Source: Marivita geojedonensis (GTDB lineage Bacteria > Pseudomonadota > Alphaproteobacteria > Rhodobacterales > Rhodobacteraceae). From it: 47,380 nucleotides of DNA. Positions 8,592 to 17,569 of this stretch are shown in pieces. The notes below the pieces were generated by a model that was not told the origin of the DNA, did not search any database, and saw only the letters and a list, made by a program, of their open reading frames with translations. The stretch spans positions 1 through 47,380 of the forward strand of contig NZ_JFKC01000027.1 of assembly GCF_002115805.1 (NCBI RefSeq). The letters are read 5' to 3'. The position numbers and the translations under genes are program-made. Position 1 is the stretch's first letter, and each line of letters opens with the position of its first letter.

Positions 8592-9761
8592 TTACGACGA
8601 TCTGAGAAGCACCTTGTTGGAACTGATTGAAGCAGCCACTGTTTGATACAAAAGAGCTTTCGAAGAACTGTTGGCTGCCGACCTCAGCAAAACAGTTTCG
8701 GCCTCTTCAAGTATATTTGCGGCTTCACGCTTCAGTTCAGCGGTTTTGTCTTCTCGTACGGCCCGCATTGGGGGCGTAGAGAGGATTTTTTCTTGGTTCG
8801 ATGGATCTGTTAGGTGGGCACGAAGCGGCGTCTTTTGACGGTCCAAATTGTTCCTGACCAATGCATCCAGCTTACGCGCTGCGTCAGAGAGAGTTTCTCG
8901 TACCAGCTCATCACCTCCAGCTTCTTCGATAGCATCGGCCAAGTCACGATACGTTGTCGCAAAGCAATCAACCTTATAAGGCTCATCCATCGAGTTACAG
9001 ATCGCTTCGATTTGCCCCAAGCGCTCAGCAATCACGGAAGCTTCATTTGTTTCTGTCAAAACAAGCCCACTGATCACCGTCGATCCAGATGCCGCCCCAC
9101 CATCAAGGTTCGACCTACCAGAAAGATTCAGTGCCCTTTCACGACGTGGACCATCATCGTCGTCCGATACAAATCTAAATGACGGCGGAGAGTCATCATC
9201 ACTGCTGTTTCCGGGGGATGGAGGCTCATCGTCATCCGGTGTCGGAGGAGCATCGTCGCCATCATCTGGAGGCGGTGGTGGAGGAGGAGGAGGTGGTGGT
9301 GGTGGAACATCGTCACCATCATCTGGAGGTGGTGGAGGTGGCGGAACATCGTCGCCATCATCCGGTGGAGGAGCATCAAAAAGGGAGAATCCCGGCAACT
9401 GGCCAGAGTCGGCTCCTGGCTCAGGACCAGTCCATTGAACCTGATATTCTCCGTTTTCATTGATCGTGCCGGAAAACTGTCCCGAGAAAGGCTGCGTAAA
9501 ACTCTGCTCGCTATCACTGAAGGTCGTAGTCCCCTGAAAACTACCGGATATGGTACCATCAGGAGAAATACTCCCGGAGAGGTCAGTGCTGCTGAACTCC
9601 TGGTACCCTGGCTCGGAATAGCTCTCCTGCAGACTACCCGAAATCTGGCCATCAGGACTAATGCTGACTGATCCGCCCGGAACGTCATATGTTTGCGCAT
9701 GGGCCGCAAATGCGGATGTTGCAGCCAAAAAAGTAAATGATTTTAGAAGATGACGTCTCAT
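8592..9761 (-). CDS. Exported protein with poly-proline/acidic linker and shared C-terminal domain
   Basis: A 389-residue secreted protein of unknown function. The signal peptide (MRRHLLKSFTFLAATSAFA...) likely ends at Ala-His-Ala before Gln. Residues about 30-120 contain two or three repeats of a Gly-Ser-Ile-Ser-Pro-Asp-Gly type strand. A linker of Pro runs separated by Asp-Asp-Gly-Asp-Asp follows. The C-terminal 180 residues match the C-terminal part of the protein at 44802-45773, including FRF(V/L)SD, two conserved cysteines, DAARKLDALV, RAHLT and a final KVLLRSS. ATG 9761 is chosen because AAGGAC sits seven to eight bases upstream and it starts the signal peptide; the frame opens 21 bases earlier. 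It could be a matrix or surface protein, judged only by composition and context. Confidence 0.75.
   Translation of the reverse strand: MRRHLLKSFTFLAATSAFAAHAQTYDVPGGSVSISPDGQISGSLQESYSEPGYQEFSSTDLSGSISPDGTISGSFQGTTTFSDSEQSFTQPFSGQFSGTINENGEYQVQWTGPEPGADSGQLPGFSLFDAPPPDDGDDVPPPPPPPDDGDDVPPPPPPPPPPPPPDDGDDAPPTPDDDEPPSPGNSSDDDSPPSFRFVSDDDDGPRRERALNLSGRSNLDGGAASGSTVISGLVLTETNEASVIAERLGQIEAICNSMDEPYKVDCFATTYRDLADAIEEAGGDELVRETLSDAARKLDALVRNNLDRQKTPLRAHLTDPSNQEKILSTPPMRAVREDKTAELKREAANILEEAETVLLRSAANSSSKALLYQTVAASISSNKVLLRSS
9222..9375 (-). repeat. Imperfect tandem repeats coding for Pro runs and DDGDD
   Basis: On the minus strand this stretch codes for blocks of 3 to 13 prolines separated by Asp-Asp-Gly-Asp-Asp. 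The DNA is a GGT/GGA-rich imperfect tandem repeat. It forms the linker between the N-terminal strand repeats and the conserved C-terminal domain of the exported protein. Confidence 0.85.
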
Positions 9762-9885
9762 AGTGCCGTCCTTGCTGAGCAATGTATGTAGCAGAAGCCT
9801 AACGGCGATTGGTCAATTCTGTCAAAGACGACCGGCACGTGGGAAGAGCAGTGAGCCGCCCTGCCCTACTCAAACGGTTGGCGAA

Positions 9886-9945
9886 AAGTAGAGCCAAGTA
9901 GAAACCTAAAGCCTGAGCAAGTAGAAAAAGTTGAACTCAAGTAGA
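9886..9945. repeat. Four AAGTAGA direct repeats
   Basis: AAGTAGA occurs at 9886, 9896, 9919 and 9939, three of the four preceded by C. The spacings of 10, 23 and 20 bases are close to whole helical turns, so the copies would face the same side of the DNA. They lie between the promoter side of the 9761 gene and the phage-derived fragment. A protein-binding site array is possible; no function can be assigned. Confidence 0.4.
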
Positions 9946-9995
9946 ATTTGAGCAGAAGCATCAGGATTGGCTGTTTGGCTTTAGGTTCTCTTTAG

Positions 9996-11594
9996 GCCGG
10001 TGGAAAATCCGCCTATCGCCAAGGTGTGGCACAGACCGTTCACTCCACCTACCAAGGCGTCGATCCGCGTACAGGATGGAGCCAGACAGGGGAGATGGCA
10101 GGCTACATCTACGGAGCCAAGGCAGATCGGGTTCGTAAGAACATCCGACGGATACAGAATGACCTCTCTGCAGATACCCACCTGATCCCGATCTTCAACG
10201 CTCAAGGCAATGTGGTGGCCTATGAGAGAACCATGGATCCCAAGAAGCGGGAGGTTCTCCAGCAGGATAAACACATGGCTCGTATGTTGGGTGTCTGGTC
10301 TGGTCGTATCGTGGAAGAGACCCAGTCCGACATGTTCAACAAGCAACTGGTTCAGACGCTCAAAGACACTTGGGAAGAAGCTCGGAAGAATGGCGAAGAG
10401 AGCCAGTTCATCAATGTGGCTGATCCCAAGGTGAAAGATCAGGTCATCCGGGATGCTTGGGATACGATGGGCTACAAGCTCAAGGAAAATGCAGCAGAGC
10501 TCTTCGGGGAAGATACCCTCATGATCCGTAAGGACATGGTGAATGATGCTCTGGGCTTCCACCAAGCGTCTGTGCGGGATGCCTGGACCGGTGTCAGCCG
10601 GTGGTCTCCTGAGGCTCAGAACGCCATCAAGGAGGCTGCTACGGTCATCATGGGGGACAATGCCTACAAGTACATGGTGAAGGCAGAGACGGCTGTTACA
10701 GAGGTTGTGAGCATGGCCAAGACCACCATCGTGGTGCGGTCTCTGACGGTCATCTGGGAAAACCTGATCTCGAACAACCTTCACTTGATGACATGGGGTG
10801 TTGGTCCTCTGCAGTTGGTGAAGCAGCAGCGAGCCAAGTTCCTTGAGATCAACCAGTATGTTCAGAACCAGAGCAAGATCCTGGAGCTGAACGCTGAGCT
10901 GGCTGCCAATATCGACAATCCTGCCAAGGCACGTCGGATCAACGCCGAATTGCAAGTCCTCGAAGATGCCAACAACAACCTCTCGATCAAACCTCTGCTC
11001 GATGCCGGTGAGTTCAGCACAGTCTCTGAGAGCTTGACTGAGCAGGATCAGGCTTTGCGTGAGGGTAAGCTCGAAGAGTACCTCGATTGGGCTGCAGACA
11101 AGCTTCCTGGGCCTGCACAGACAGCGTTCAAGAACTTTGTCATCACGAAGGACTCTGCCCTCTTCCAAGGGCTCAACAGGGCTGTTCAGTACGGTGACTT
11201 TGTGGCCAAGGCTGTTCTCTACGATCACCTGATCAAAGAGAAGGGATACTCGGAAGAAGATGCCATGCGAGTGATTGCGGAAGAGTTCGTGAACTACAAC
11301 CGTCTTGCAGGCAGGGATCGGGATTACCTTGAGAGCACAGGCATGCTGTGGTTCTGGAACTACAAGATCCGGATCATGAAGGTATTGGCTCGGATGGCCA
11401 GAGAGAGACCGGCGTCACTCGTATTGTGGACTGGGGGAGTTGGTCCCATGCTGGATGTCGACTCCGCAGCAAGCGGGTCACTTCTCGGAGCATGGAACAA
11501 GGGGACCTTGGGATATTCGATAGGTCCGGAGATGGGCATCGATTCACTGACGATGAACCCATGGAATAGCTTTTACCTTTTAGATGCTTTTTAG
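9996..11594 (+). pseudogene. Phage virion protein fragment (5'-truncated, solitary)
   Basis: The frame opens right after a TAG at 9993 and could start at GTG 10026 (522 residues), but codons from 9996 already read like the interior of a protein (Gly-Gly-Lys-Ser-Ala-Tyr-Arg-Gln-Gly), and there is no ribosome site. The sequence is soluble, Gln/Asn/Glu-rich and helical, with FINVADPKVKDQVIRDAW and a STGMLWFWNYKIRIMKVLAR segment near the end. From memory this resembles the C-terminal part of a very large virion protein of N4-like podoviruses, possibly the virion RNA polymerase, but I cannot confirm it. No other phage gene is nearby. It is most likely a dead fragment captured by recombination. The long open frame on the opposite strand is a codon-bias shadow. 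Confidence 0.5.
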
Positions 11595-11777
11595 CCGAAA
11601 TCGGGGTTCTACACCAAATTGGCCTTTAGATCTTAACTTTTAAGTTGAACTCTTCCAACCTGCCAAATCCATTAACCGAAGACAAAAAAGCCATCACCGA
11701 TGTCGATGCTGACCAAATATACCCCTAAAAACCAAAAAGTTAAAATCGCCTTCAACAGAGTACCCTCGCTGGGCGGC

Positions 11778-11817
11778 TAGAACAGGTCGGCTCAGGCACG
11801 GGAGCCGGCCTGTTCTA
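11778..11817 (-). terminator. Hairpin downstream of the 11837 RTX gene
   Basis: Positions 11778-11793 pair with 11802-11817 in a 16-bp stem with one T-G wobble and an eight-base loop. It starts 20 bases past the stop codon of the minus-strand gene at 11837. No T run follows on the minus strand, so it may protect the mRNA 3' end or act as a weak terminator. Confidence 0.55.
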
Positions 11818-11836
11818 CCTAATGTACAGACTTATT

Positions 11837-14401
11837 TTAGAACGTATATTCGACGAAATCTGTGTTTGACAATCCAGTCAACTCGACCAGCGAGTCGATG
11901 TTGTCAAACACAGCCGTTTGTGACCGGCTAGTTGTCGTTGACCAATCCGTGTCAAACCAGAGCTCGCCTTTTCCAGACGTCGAATTGAAGACCAAAATAT
12001 AGCTTTGCAGCGCGCTACCTGTTTGGTTTTCGATTTGGTCCTGAGACAGGGCAGTCTGAAGCTCGACAATCCGCAGAGTTTCAGCATTCGACAACCCGGT
12101 AATCGACGCAACATTTTCAATGTAATCGTCAGTACTGACTACGGTACCAGCTTGCGTTTCGGTGGTGTTTCCAAAAGCAACGCGTTGTAGACCTACAGTG
12201 TCTTCTCCAGCCGTGAAGTCTTGGATTGTTGACGTGCCGGACCAATTGGAGAAACGGAATTGGTCCGATCCCTCATTGCCCGTCAGAACATTGTCCCCGC
12301 CCAAACCATAGAGGACGTCATTCCCAGACCCACCCTGGATCACATCTGCGGCCCCAGAACCGGCAATACGCAGGTCCCCTGTGGCATTAGACCCGTCAAG
12401 ATTGACAGCCCCTTCAAATCCTCGTTCGTCAGAGGCCGCGTTCAAGTTCACACCCGTTTCAGCGGTGATGGTCAGCGCTTGAGATCCAGAAATGGTGAAA
12501 TTGGTTGGCCCATTTTGGTTGTCAAATGCATAATATAAGTCGCTTCCATTATCCTCAGACCGGATGACGTTCGCGGCGGCATTGCTGCCACTGGAAATGA
12601 TCTCAACCGAAGAAATATTGGAGTTGCCAAACCCGATAGCGGCATTGTCATTACCCGAGTTTGTATCGGTCACAATCCGGATTTCCCCACCTGTGCCGCT
12701 CTGAGCCTCCAGTTCAAATGACAGGGAAGTACCCGCATTCTGGCCAGAGAACCGAACCGTCTCATCCCCTTGACCCTGATCCGACGTGAATATGAAGTGA
12801 TCGTCGTTTTGGATACCTGTGATATTGAGGCGATTGCCATTTGATGTTTGGCCCGCAAAGATAAAGGTGTCGATGTTTGTGTAGTTGTTTGCGACAAGAC
12901 TTGAGACGGCATTTGAGGCTTCCAGCATCTCGAAGCTGGTAACTTGGTTGATCGAAGATGGGGACAGATTGGTGAACGTCTCCACGATCAACGTGTCCAT
13001 GCCGCCTCCCCCGTTCAGAGACAGGGTGTTTGCACTGTTAAACAGTGAATTGTTCAGCTCCAACGAATCCGCTTGTCCACTCCCTGTAAAGGAGAATGAG
13101 GACACAGTGCTCCCTTCAGCATTGATGGCCAACCCGCCAGCTGTCATCCCACTCGCATCCACAGATTGAAGCGTACTGAAACTGTCGTCTGTATCTTCAA
13201 GGAAAAGCTTTTGGTCTCCTGTGATAACAAGAGACAGAAGTTCCATGCCCTGTAAGTCCAAAACAGATGGGCCCGTGCCACCAGTTTCAATATTTGCAAT
13301 CTCGAAAGTAGTATCAGATGTCGGTGCAGTGGTAGCTGCGTAGAAGATCGCACTGTCTTCCAGAACTCCGGAGTTCTCAACATAAAGGTCAATAACATCA
13401 TTGGTTGAGGCGCTTCGATCCCCTTTGAAGGAAGCGGTCGTTTCACCATTCATATTGACCAGTCTGATCTGTGTACCTTCATCAAGATTGGTAAAATCAG
13501 TAAATATGGCATTCGTTGAGCTGCTCATCGTGGAGGTCACCGACATCTCACCTTCAATCGCGACGAAATTGAAAATGAAAGTGCCATTTTGGGCCTGATT
13601 ATCCACGGAAATTTCTTCAAGACCTGTGGCCGCAGGGGCTACCGTTTCGGTATTATTTAAAGAAATCACACGCACCGCGAGTGTGTCTGTTCCTCCACCC
13701 GCCGCGATCACATCATTGTCTTGCAAGGTACCAGCGCCATTGGCTGAGATTGTTGCAGAGTAAGTGTCATCATTCCCAGTACCTTGGGTATCTGTACCTC
13801 CGCCGCCGCCGCCAGGCTGGTCCTGGCTTGTTGTCAGATTAATTGTGTTACCCGCAACTGGGAACGCTGCTGTGATTGTCGCTGTGGCGGTGTCAACGGA
13901 CGCCTGTGTACCATCAACATTGTCTAGAATGGTGTCTTTCAGAGCGCCGGTGCCATTGTCACCAACAGCCTCCGCAGCAGCAACATATGCAGTAGCAACA
14001 TCGATCTTGTTGGTCAGAACTGCCAGATCATTACCTTGAGCACCGCTCATGATGTTCAGGATCACCTGACCAACCTCAGCGCCTGGCTTTAACACTTCTT
14101 TAACCCAGAAGTTATCAGGCCCAATGTTGCTTGGATCACGGTTGAACAGATTGTTGAATACATCCGTCACGAGTTTAATCGCGTCGGCCTGGCTAATCAC
14201 GGCACTATTTACTGATGGATAGAGGTTAAGCGTCTCAGTTTGTGGAACAAACGATCTGGCAACTTGTGCAGGCGTCTGACCGTTCGAAAAATCAGTGACA
14301 TACGCATCCTTACCAGGAACCGCAGGAGCCCTGTTATAATACCCAATGAAAATAGCTGAAACTCGATCTTCAAAACTTAGTGTGGAGAAAACTAGGGCCA
14401 T
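11837..14401 (-). CDS. DUF4214 and RTX domain protein, likely type I secretion substrate
   Basis: An 854-residue extracellular protein. Residues 1-182 are a DUF4214 module (YYNRAPAVPG at 21-30, FNNLFNRDPSNIGPDNFW at 82-99) that aligns without gaps to the 1253-residue protein at 26318. A Gly-rich linker with GTD follows at about 198-240, then a long Thr/Ser/Asn-rich beta region. RTX calcium-binding nonapeptides (GGSGNDVLYGLGGDNVLTG) lie near residue 705. The last 60 residues lack cysteine and are likely to hold the type I export signal. There is no Sec signal peptide. ATG 14401 is chosen because it gives the same N-terminus as the paralogue and has AAAGG eight bases upstream; the frame extends 15 codons further. 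It probably acts as a surface adhesin or matrix protein exported by the 33530/35351 transporter. Confidence 0.85.
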   Translation of the reverse strand: MALVFSTLSFEDRVSAIFIGYYNRAPAVPGKDAYVTDFSNGQTPAQVARSFVPQTETLNLYPSVNSAVISQADAIKLVTDVFNNLFNRDPSNIGPDNFWVKEVLKPGAEVGQVILNIMSGAQGNDLAVLTNKIDVATAYVAAAEAVGDNGTGALKDTILDNVDGTQASVDTATATITAAFPVAGNTINLTTSQDQPGGGGGGTDTQGTGNDDTYSATISANGAGTLQDNDVIAAGGGTDTLAVRVISLNNTETVAPAATGLEEISVDNQAQNGTFIFNFVAIEGEMSVTSTMSSSTNAIFTDFTNLDEGTQIRLVNMNGETTASFKGDRSASTNDVIDLYVENSGVLEDSAIFYAATTAPTSDTTFEIANIETGGTGPSVLDLQGMELLSLVITGDQKLFLEDTDDSFSTLQSVDASGMTAGGLAINAEGSTVSSFSFTGSGQADSLELNNSLFNSANTLSLNGGGGMDTLIVETFTNLSPSSINQVTSFEMLEASNAVSSLVANNYTNIDTFIFAGQTSNGNRLNITGIQNDDHFIFTSDQGQGDETVRFSGQNAGTSLSFELEAQSGTGGEIRIVTDTNSGNDNAAIGFGNSNISSVEIISSGSNAAANVIRSEDNGSDLYYAFDNQNGPTNFTISGSQALTITAETGVNLNAASDERGFEGAVNLDGSNATGDLRIAGSGAADVIQGGSGNDVLYGLGGDNVLTGNEGSDQFRFSNWSGTSTIQDFTAGEDTVGLQRVAFGNTTETQAGTVVSTDDYIENVASITGLSNAETLRIVELQTALSQDQIENQTGSALQSYILVFNSTSGKGELWFDTDWSTTTSRSQTAVFDNIDSLVELTGLSNTDFVEYTF

Positions 14402-14607
14402 GAGACATACCTTTTTTAAAACCGAGACACAAAGTTGGCTCGACATTGGGAGTTGTGTGTTGGCCTGATAAATCCGCTATAGGTAGATCTATGGCGATCA
14501 ACATGATGAACTGCGACTACGGTCACTACATTAAAATAACATTTTGATCTTAGACAGTTTTTCGATTCGTTCCAGTGCCTGTTGCCCAGTCTAAAATTTG
14601 CAGCTGC

Positions 14608-15543
14608 TTACTTCTGATCCGACTTCCAAAATCTTCCAAACCAGTTAAGAAATCTTCCCACTTCAATATGCGTCCCGTCATCTTCAGGTTCGCGCACGGG
14701 CTCAACAGATTGACTAACGCTAATGGGGCCAAGATTTATGCCAAGGCCCTGTAATGTCTCGAACTTCCCGTCCTGATCTTTTGGTGAATTCGGATGGCAG
14801 ACGATGGCATGTTGACAGAAGCCTTTCTTCGTTCCATGTCGCTGATAAAATGAATGGCCCAATGCAGCCAAAGTCAGGCCCGTCCGTTCACAACGGCCAA
14901 GAACAGGCTTCGTCCACCCATCCTTTATTGCACAATGCTCCCAAGCTTCGGGCCTCTCTGACCAGTCAATATGATAGTTGTTCAGAAGAACCTGGTTGAG
15001 AGTACGCTGATCATCTCCATCGAAACTTGAACGAACAGTATCTGCGAAAGCTGCTGCCTGAGGGCTCGGCCGCATTAGAAAGAAACCGGTACATGCAGAA
15101 AATCCCCAAAGCTTCTTTGCGTCGTCAGGAAATGATCCAGGCTGGAACAGGAAATCCGCGTCGATTGACTTTAGGTCGGCCAGTGGGTTTTTGAGCCAAA
15201 TCGCATCGACGTCGCTATACAAGATCGTATATCCTGATTTCAAATATTCAGATGCCACTTCAAGCTTTAGAGAGATCGTAAATACGGCTTTCTCAGTCGG
15301 AAAATGTATCTCCCCATAGTTCTTTTCTTCCGGCGCGAAGTTCGCTTCTACAAACGCATACTTGGTACAAGGAAACCTATGAGATTTCAGATACCTGAAT
15401 GACTCTTCATCTGAACAAACAAAATGGGGCTTTATCCCGGTTACCTCCTTCACCTGAAGCCCCCAAGCCAAGCCTAGTTTGGCGTATTCTTCACTGATCA
15501 CCGTAAACAGGAAAAGCTTCTCTTTGTCTTTTGAGGTTATCAT
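14608..15543 (-). CDS. Nucleotide-diphospho-sugar transferase (GT77-like, PF03407 type)
   Basis: A 311-residue putative glycosyltransferase with a GT-A fold. The DxD metal and sugar-nucleotide motif is Asp111-Val-Asp113 in ILYSDVDAIWLKNP, and a FSACTGFFLMRPS segment follows, as in the PF03407 family. It has no membrane segment and probably acts in the cytoplasm on a surface glycan or glycoprotein. The start may be ATG 15543 or GTG 15558; neither has a well-spaced ribosome site. It is divergent from the GT4 enzyme at 15882. The two are probably part of the same glycan pathway. Confidence 0.75.
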   Translation of the reverse strand: MITSKDKEKLFLFTVISEEYAKLGLAWGLQVKEVTGIKPHFVCSDEESFRYLKSHRFPCTKYAFVEANFAPEEKNYGEIHFPTEKAVFTISLKLEVASEYLKSGYTILYSDVDAIWLKNPLADLKSIDADFLFQPGSFPDDAKKLWGFSACTGFFLMRPSPQAAAFADTVRSSFDGDDQRTLNQVLLNNYHIDWSERPEAWEHCAIKDGWTKPVLGRCERTGLTLAALGHSFYQRHGTKKGFCQHAIVCHPNSPKDQDGKFETLQGLGINLGPISVSQSVEPVREPEDDGTHIEVGRFLNWFGRFWKSDQK

Positions 15544-15881
15544 TGGCTGTGGTGCCACCCTTGTTTTTCATACTCATTTTTGTTCGATTGACTGTCTCAG
15601 TAGTGACTTTGGCTCCGGCAATGCAAGAGCCATCAGGCTTGGGCCATCGATATCGACAACGGGCTCGGCGAGAGACATGTATCTATGCAGGAAGCCTTGC
15701 CTTCATGACAGGCTTATCCTCGATCCAAGCAACCACAGGGCGGAGCAGACCGGGGTCTGGAAGACTGATGGAGGAAGACCCTGACACTGGCACGTGGCTA
15801 GGTGTCGTTCCTGATTGACTACGTTGAATGGACGCCATAGTCACGCCAAGACCTCAGCTAGCATCTTGGAAGCATGTAATA
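15544..15881. other. Divergent intergenic region between two glycosyltransferase genes
   Basis: About 338 bases separate the start codons of the genes at 14608-15543 and 15882-17393. Short open frames here have no ribosome sites and no recognisable product. It must hold the promoters for both genes, but I cannot pick out convincing boxes. Confidence 0.35.
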
Positions 15882-17393
15882 ATGACTGATGAAGTTCGTC
15901 TTTTCTTTGACGTATCGTCCTTGCTCAACCACATTCGGCATGCACGTCACTACACAGGCATCCAACGGGTTGTCTCGATGTTGGTTTCCGAGATTAGCGA
16001 AATTCATTCTCCTTCAAATGTATATGTCTCTTACTATGATCGAAAAGACAGAAACCACAAATGTTTATCCCTTGAGGATCTGACAGCGGACGTCTTAAAA
16101 TCCCCTACCCGACTTCAATCTGTCTTTTTTGAAGACCGGAGCGTTCATACGTCAAATACAGTGTTGAAGCGCTATGAGCACAATTCTATCAAAAAAGCGT
16201 TTTACAAGATACAGTTCGATTTTTTTGCAAAAATGGGGAAGAACCGGAAATTTAAAAGATTTGGAATTACTGCTGCAGATTGGATCAAAATAAGAGAGAA
16301 TGAAAAAAATTCGTCTGTGAATAAGAAATTAAACTCCATGCCGGCACTTGAAGTGATGAAGCCAGGTGACAAGCTGGTTCTACTCGATTCAACATGGAAT
16401 GAGAGATATTTTGCATTCTTTAAGGATGCTCGAAATATGGGGTGCCATGTTTATACCTTGGTTCATGATTTGATACCCATTATCACCCCTGAGACAACAC
16501 CAGGGTTTGTCCCGCTCGATTTCAAAAACTGGCTAACAGGATCTCTCGATTTTACCGACTCTTATTTGGCTGTTTCAGATGCAACCCGGAAAGATCTTGA
16601 ATTGTTTCTAGATCAGTTTGATGAAGATCGTGAGATCGAGGTCATCAGATTGGCGCAAGCTCAGTTTGCAGACGAACCTAGAACTGAAACCCCTCCCTCT
16701 CCGAGAACTTACACGGAGTTGAAGGCCCCACACGACCGTTTGAAAAAACTGTCGGATGTCGGTCCAATCATCCATTTGCCCGACGCCACCCGTGAGGCGC
16801 TTGGCTCACCTTTCGTTTTGTGTGTAGGAACCATCGAACCACGGAAAAACGTCTGGCGGCTTGCGCTGGCGTGGAAATCCCTGATTGATCAAGGGCATGT
16901 TGACCTTCCGAGGCTGGTTATCGCTGGCAAGGAGAGTGTCATGGTGCAGTCTCTTAAGGACCTGCTAAACGCAACCGGCAATGTCTACGGATATGTGTCG
17001 GTTCTCGATAGCCCAAGTGAAGACGCCTTGAGGCGTCTTTACGAAAACTGCCTGTTTCTCGCTATGCCAAGCCTGTTTGAAGGATGGGGGCTTCCTGTCG
17101 GCGAGGCCTTAAGCTTCGGAAAGACAGCTGTCGTTTCCAATACATCTTCCTTGCCTGAGGTAGGGGAGAATTTGGTCGAGTATTGTGATCCTGAATCTGT
17201 CAAAAGCATTGCGGATGCAATCATGCGGCTCGTTGGTGACTCTGATCACCGTGCCAATCTAGAAGCCCGCATTCGTGAAACGGAGCTGCGCTCCTGGCAT
17301 ACAGTCGCAAAAGAGCTGCATGATATTGTTGTCAGTGAGAATAGCGCAAAGCCCAGACTTGCGTCGTCTCCAATGATGCATCCTGCCAGTTAG
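15882..17393 (+). CDS. Glycosyltransferase family 4 (GT-B fold)
   Basis: A 503-residue GT4-type enzyme. The N-terminal half starts with LFFDVSSLL and HYTGIQRVV, common in bacterial mannosyl or rhamnosyl transferases of this class. The C-terminal half has VGTIEPRKN, the start of the GT-1 domain, and SLFEGWGLPVGEAL with the catalytic E-x7-E pair at Glu400 and Glu408. It transfers a sugar from a nucleotide donor to a glycan in the cytoplasm. ATG 15882 is chosen because a GGAAG lies about ten bases upstream and the family sequence begins there; the frame opens 18 codons earlier. The donor and acceptor are unknown. Confidence 0.85.
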   Translation: MTDEVRLFFDVSSLLNHIRHARHYTGIQRVVSMLVSEISEIHSPSNVYVSYYDRKDRNHKCLSLEDLTADVLKSPTRLQSVFFEDRSVHTSNTVLKRYEHNSIKKAFYKIQFDFFAKMGKNRKFKRFGITAADWIKIRENEKNSSVNKKLNSMPALEVMKPGDKLVLLDSTWNERYFAFFKDARNMGCHVYTLVHDLIPIITPETTPGFVPLDFKNWLTGSLDFTDSYLAVSDATRKDLELFLDQFDEDREIEVIRLAQAQFADEPRTETPPSPRTYTELKAPHDRLKKLSDVGPIIHLPDATREALGSPFVLCVGTIEPRKNVWRLALAWKSLIDQGHVDLPRLVIAGKESVMVQSLKDLLNATGNVYGYVSVLDSPSEDALRRLYENCLFLAMPSLFEGWGLPVGEALSFGKTAVVSNTSSLPEVGENLVEYCDPESVKSIADAIMRLVGDSDHRANLEARIRETELRSWHTVAKELHDIVVSENSAKPRLASSPMMHPAS

Positions 17394-17569
17394 TTGGCGT
17401 CTGAAAACTCGATAAGATCCAATTGTAATGGAGTGTACCCTTCTAAATTTCGCTGGATACATGCCGTTACGAAGATCCGCAGGATCGGCGATTTCGATGC
17501 AGCACTCATGATCAGCTTAAACCGTGCAGAGGTACTGTTTTCAGACTAGCAGGTCACAGGCTGACTGCC

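Noticed and set aside
9981-11228. A 415-codon open frame on the minus strand over the phage fragment
   Set aside because: It has the leucine- and histidine-rich composition of antisense shadows, and the plus strand reads as a plausible phage protein.
17394-17569. A short plus-strand frame at about 17466-17549 that might be the end of a decayed gene
   Set aside because: It is under 30 codons and I could not match it to any family, so no pseudogene call is justified.
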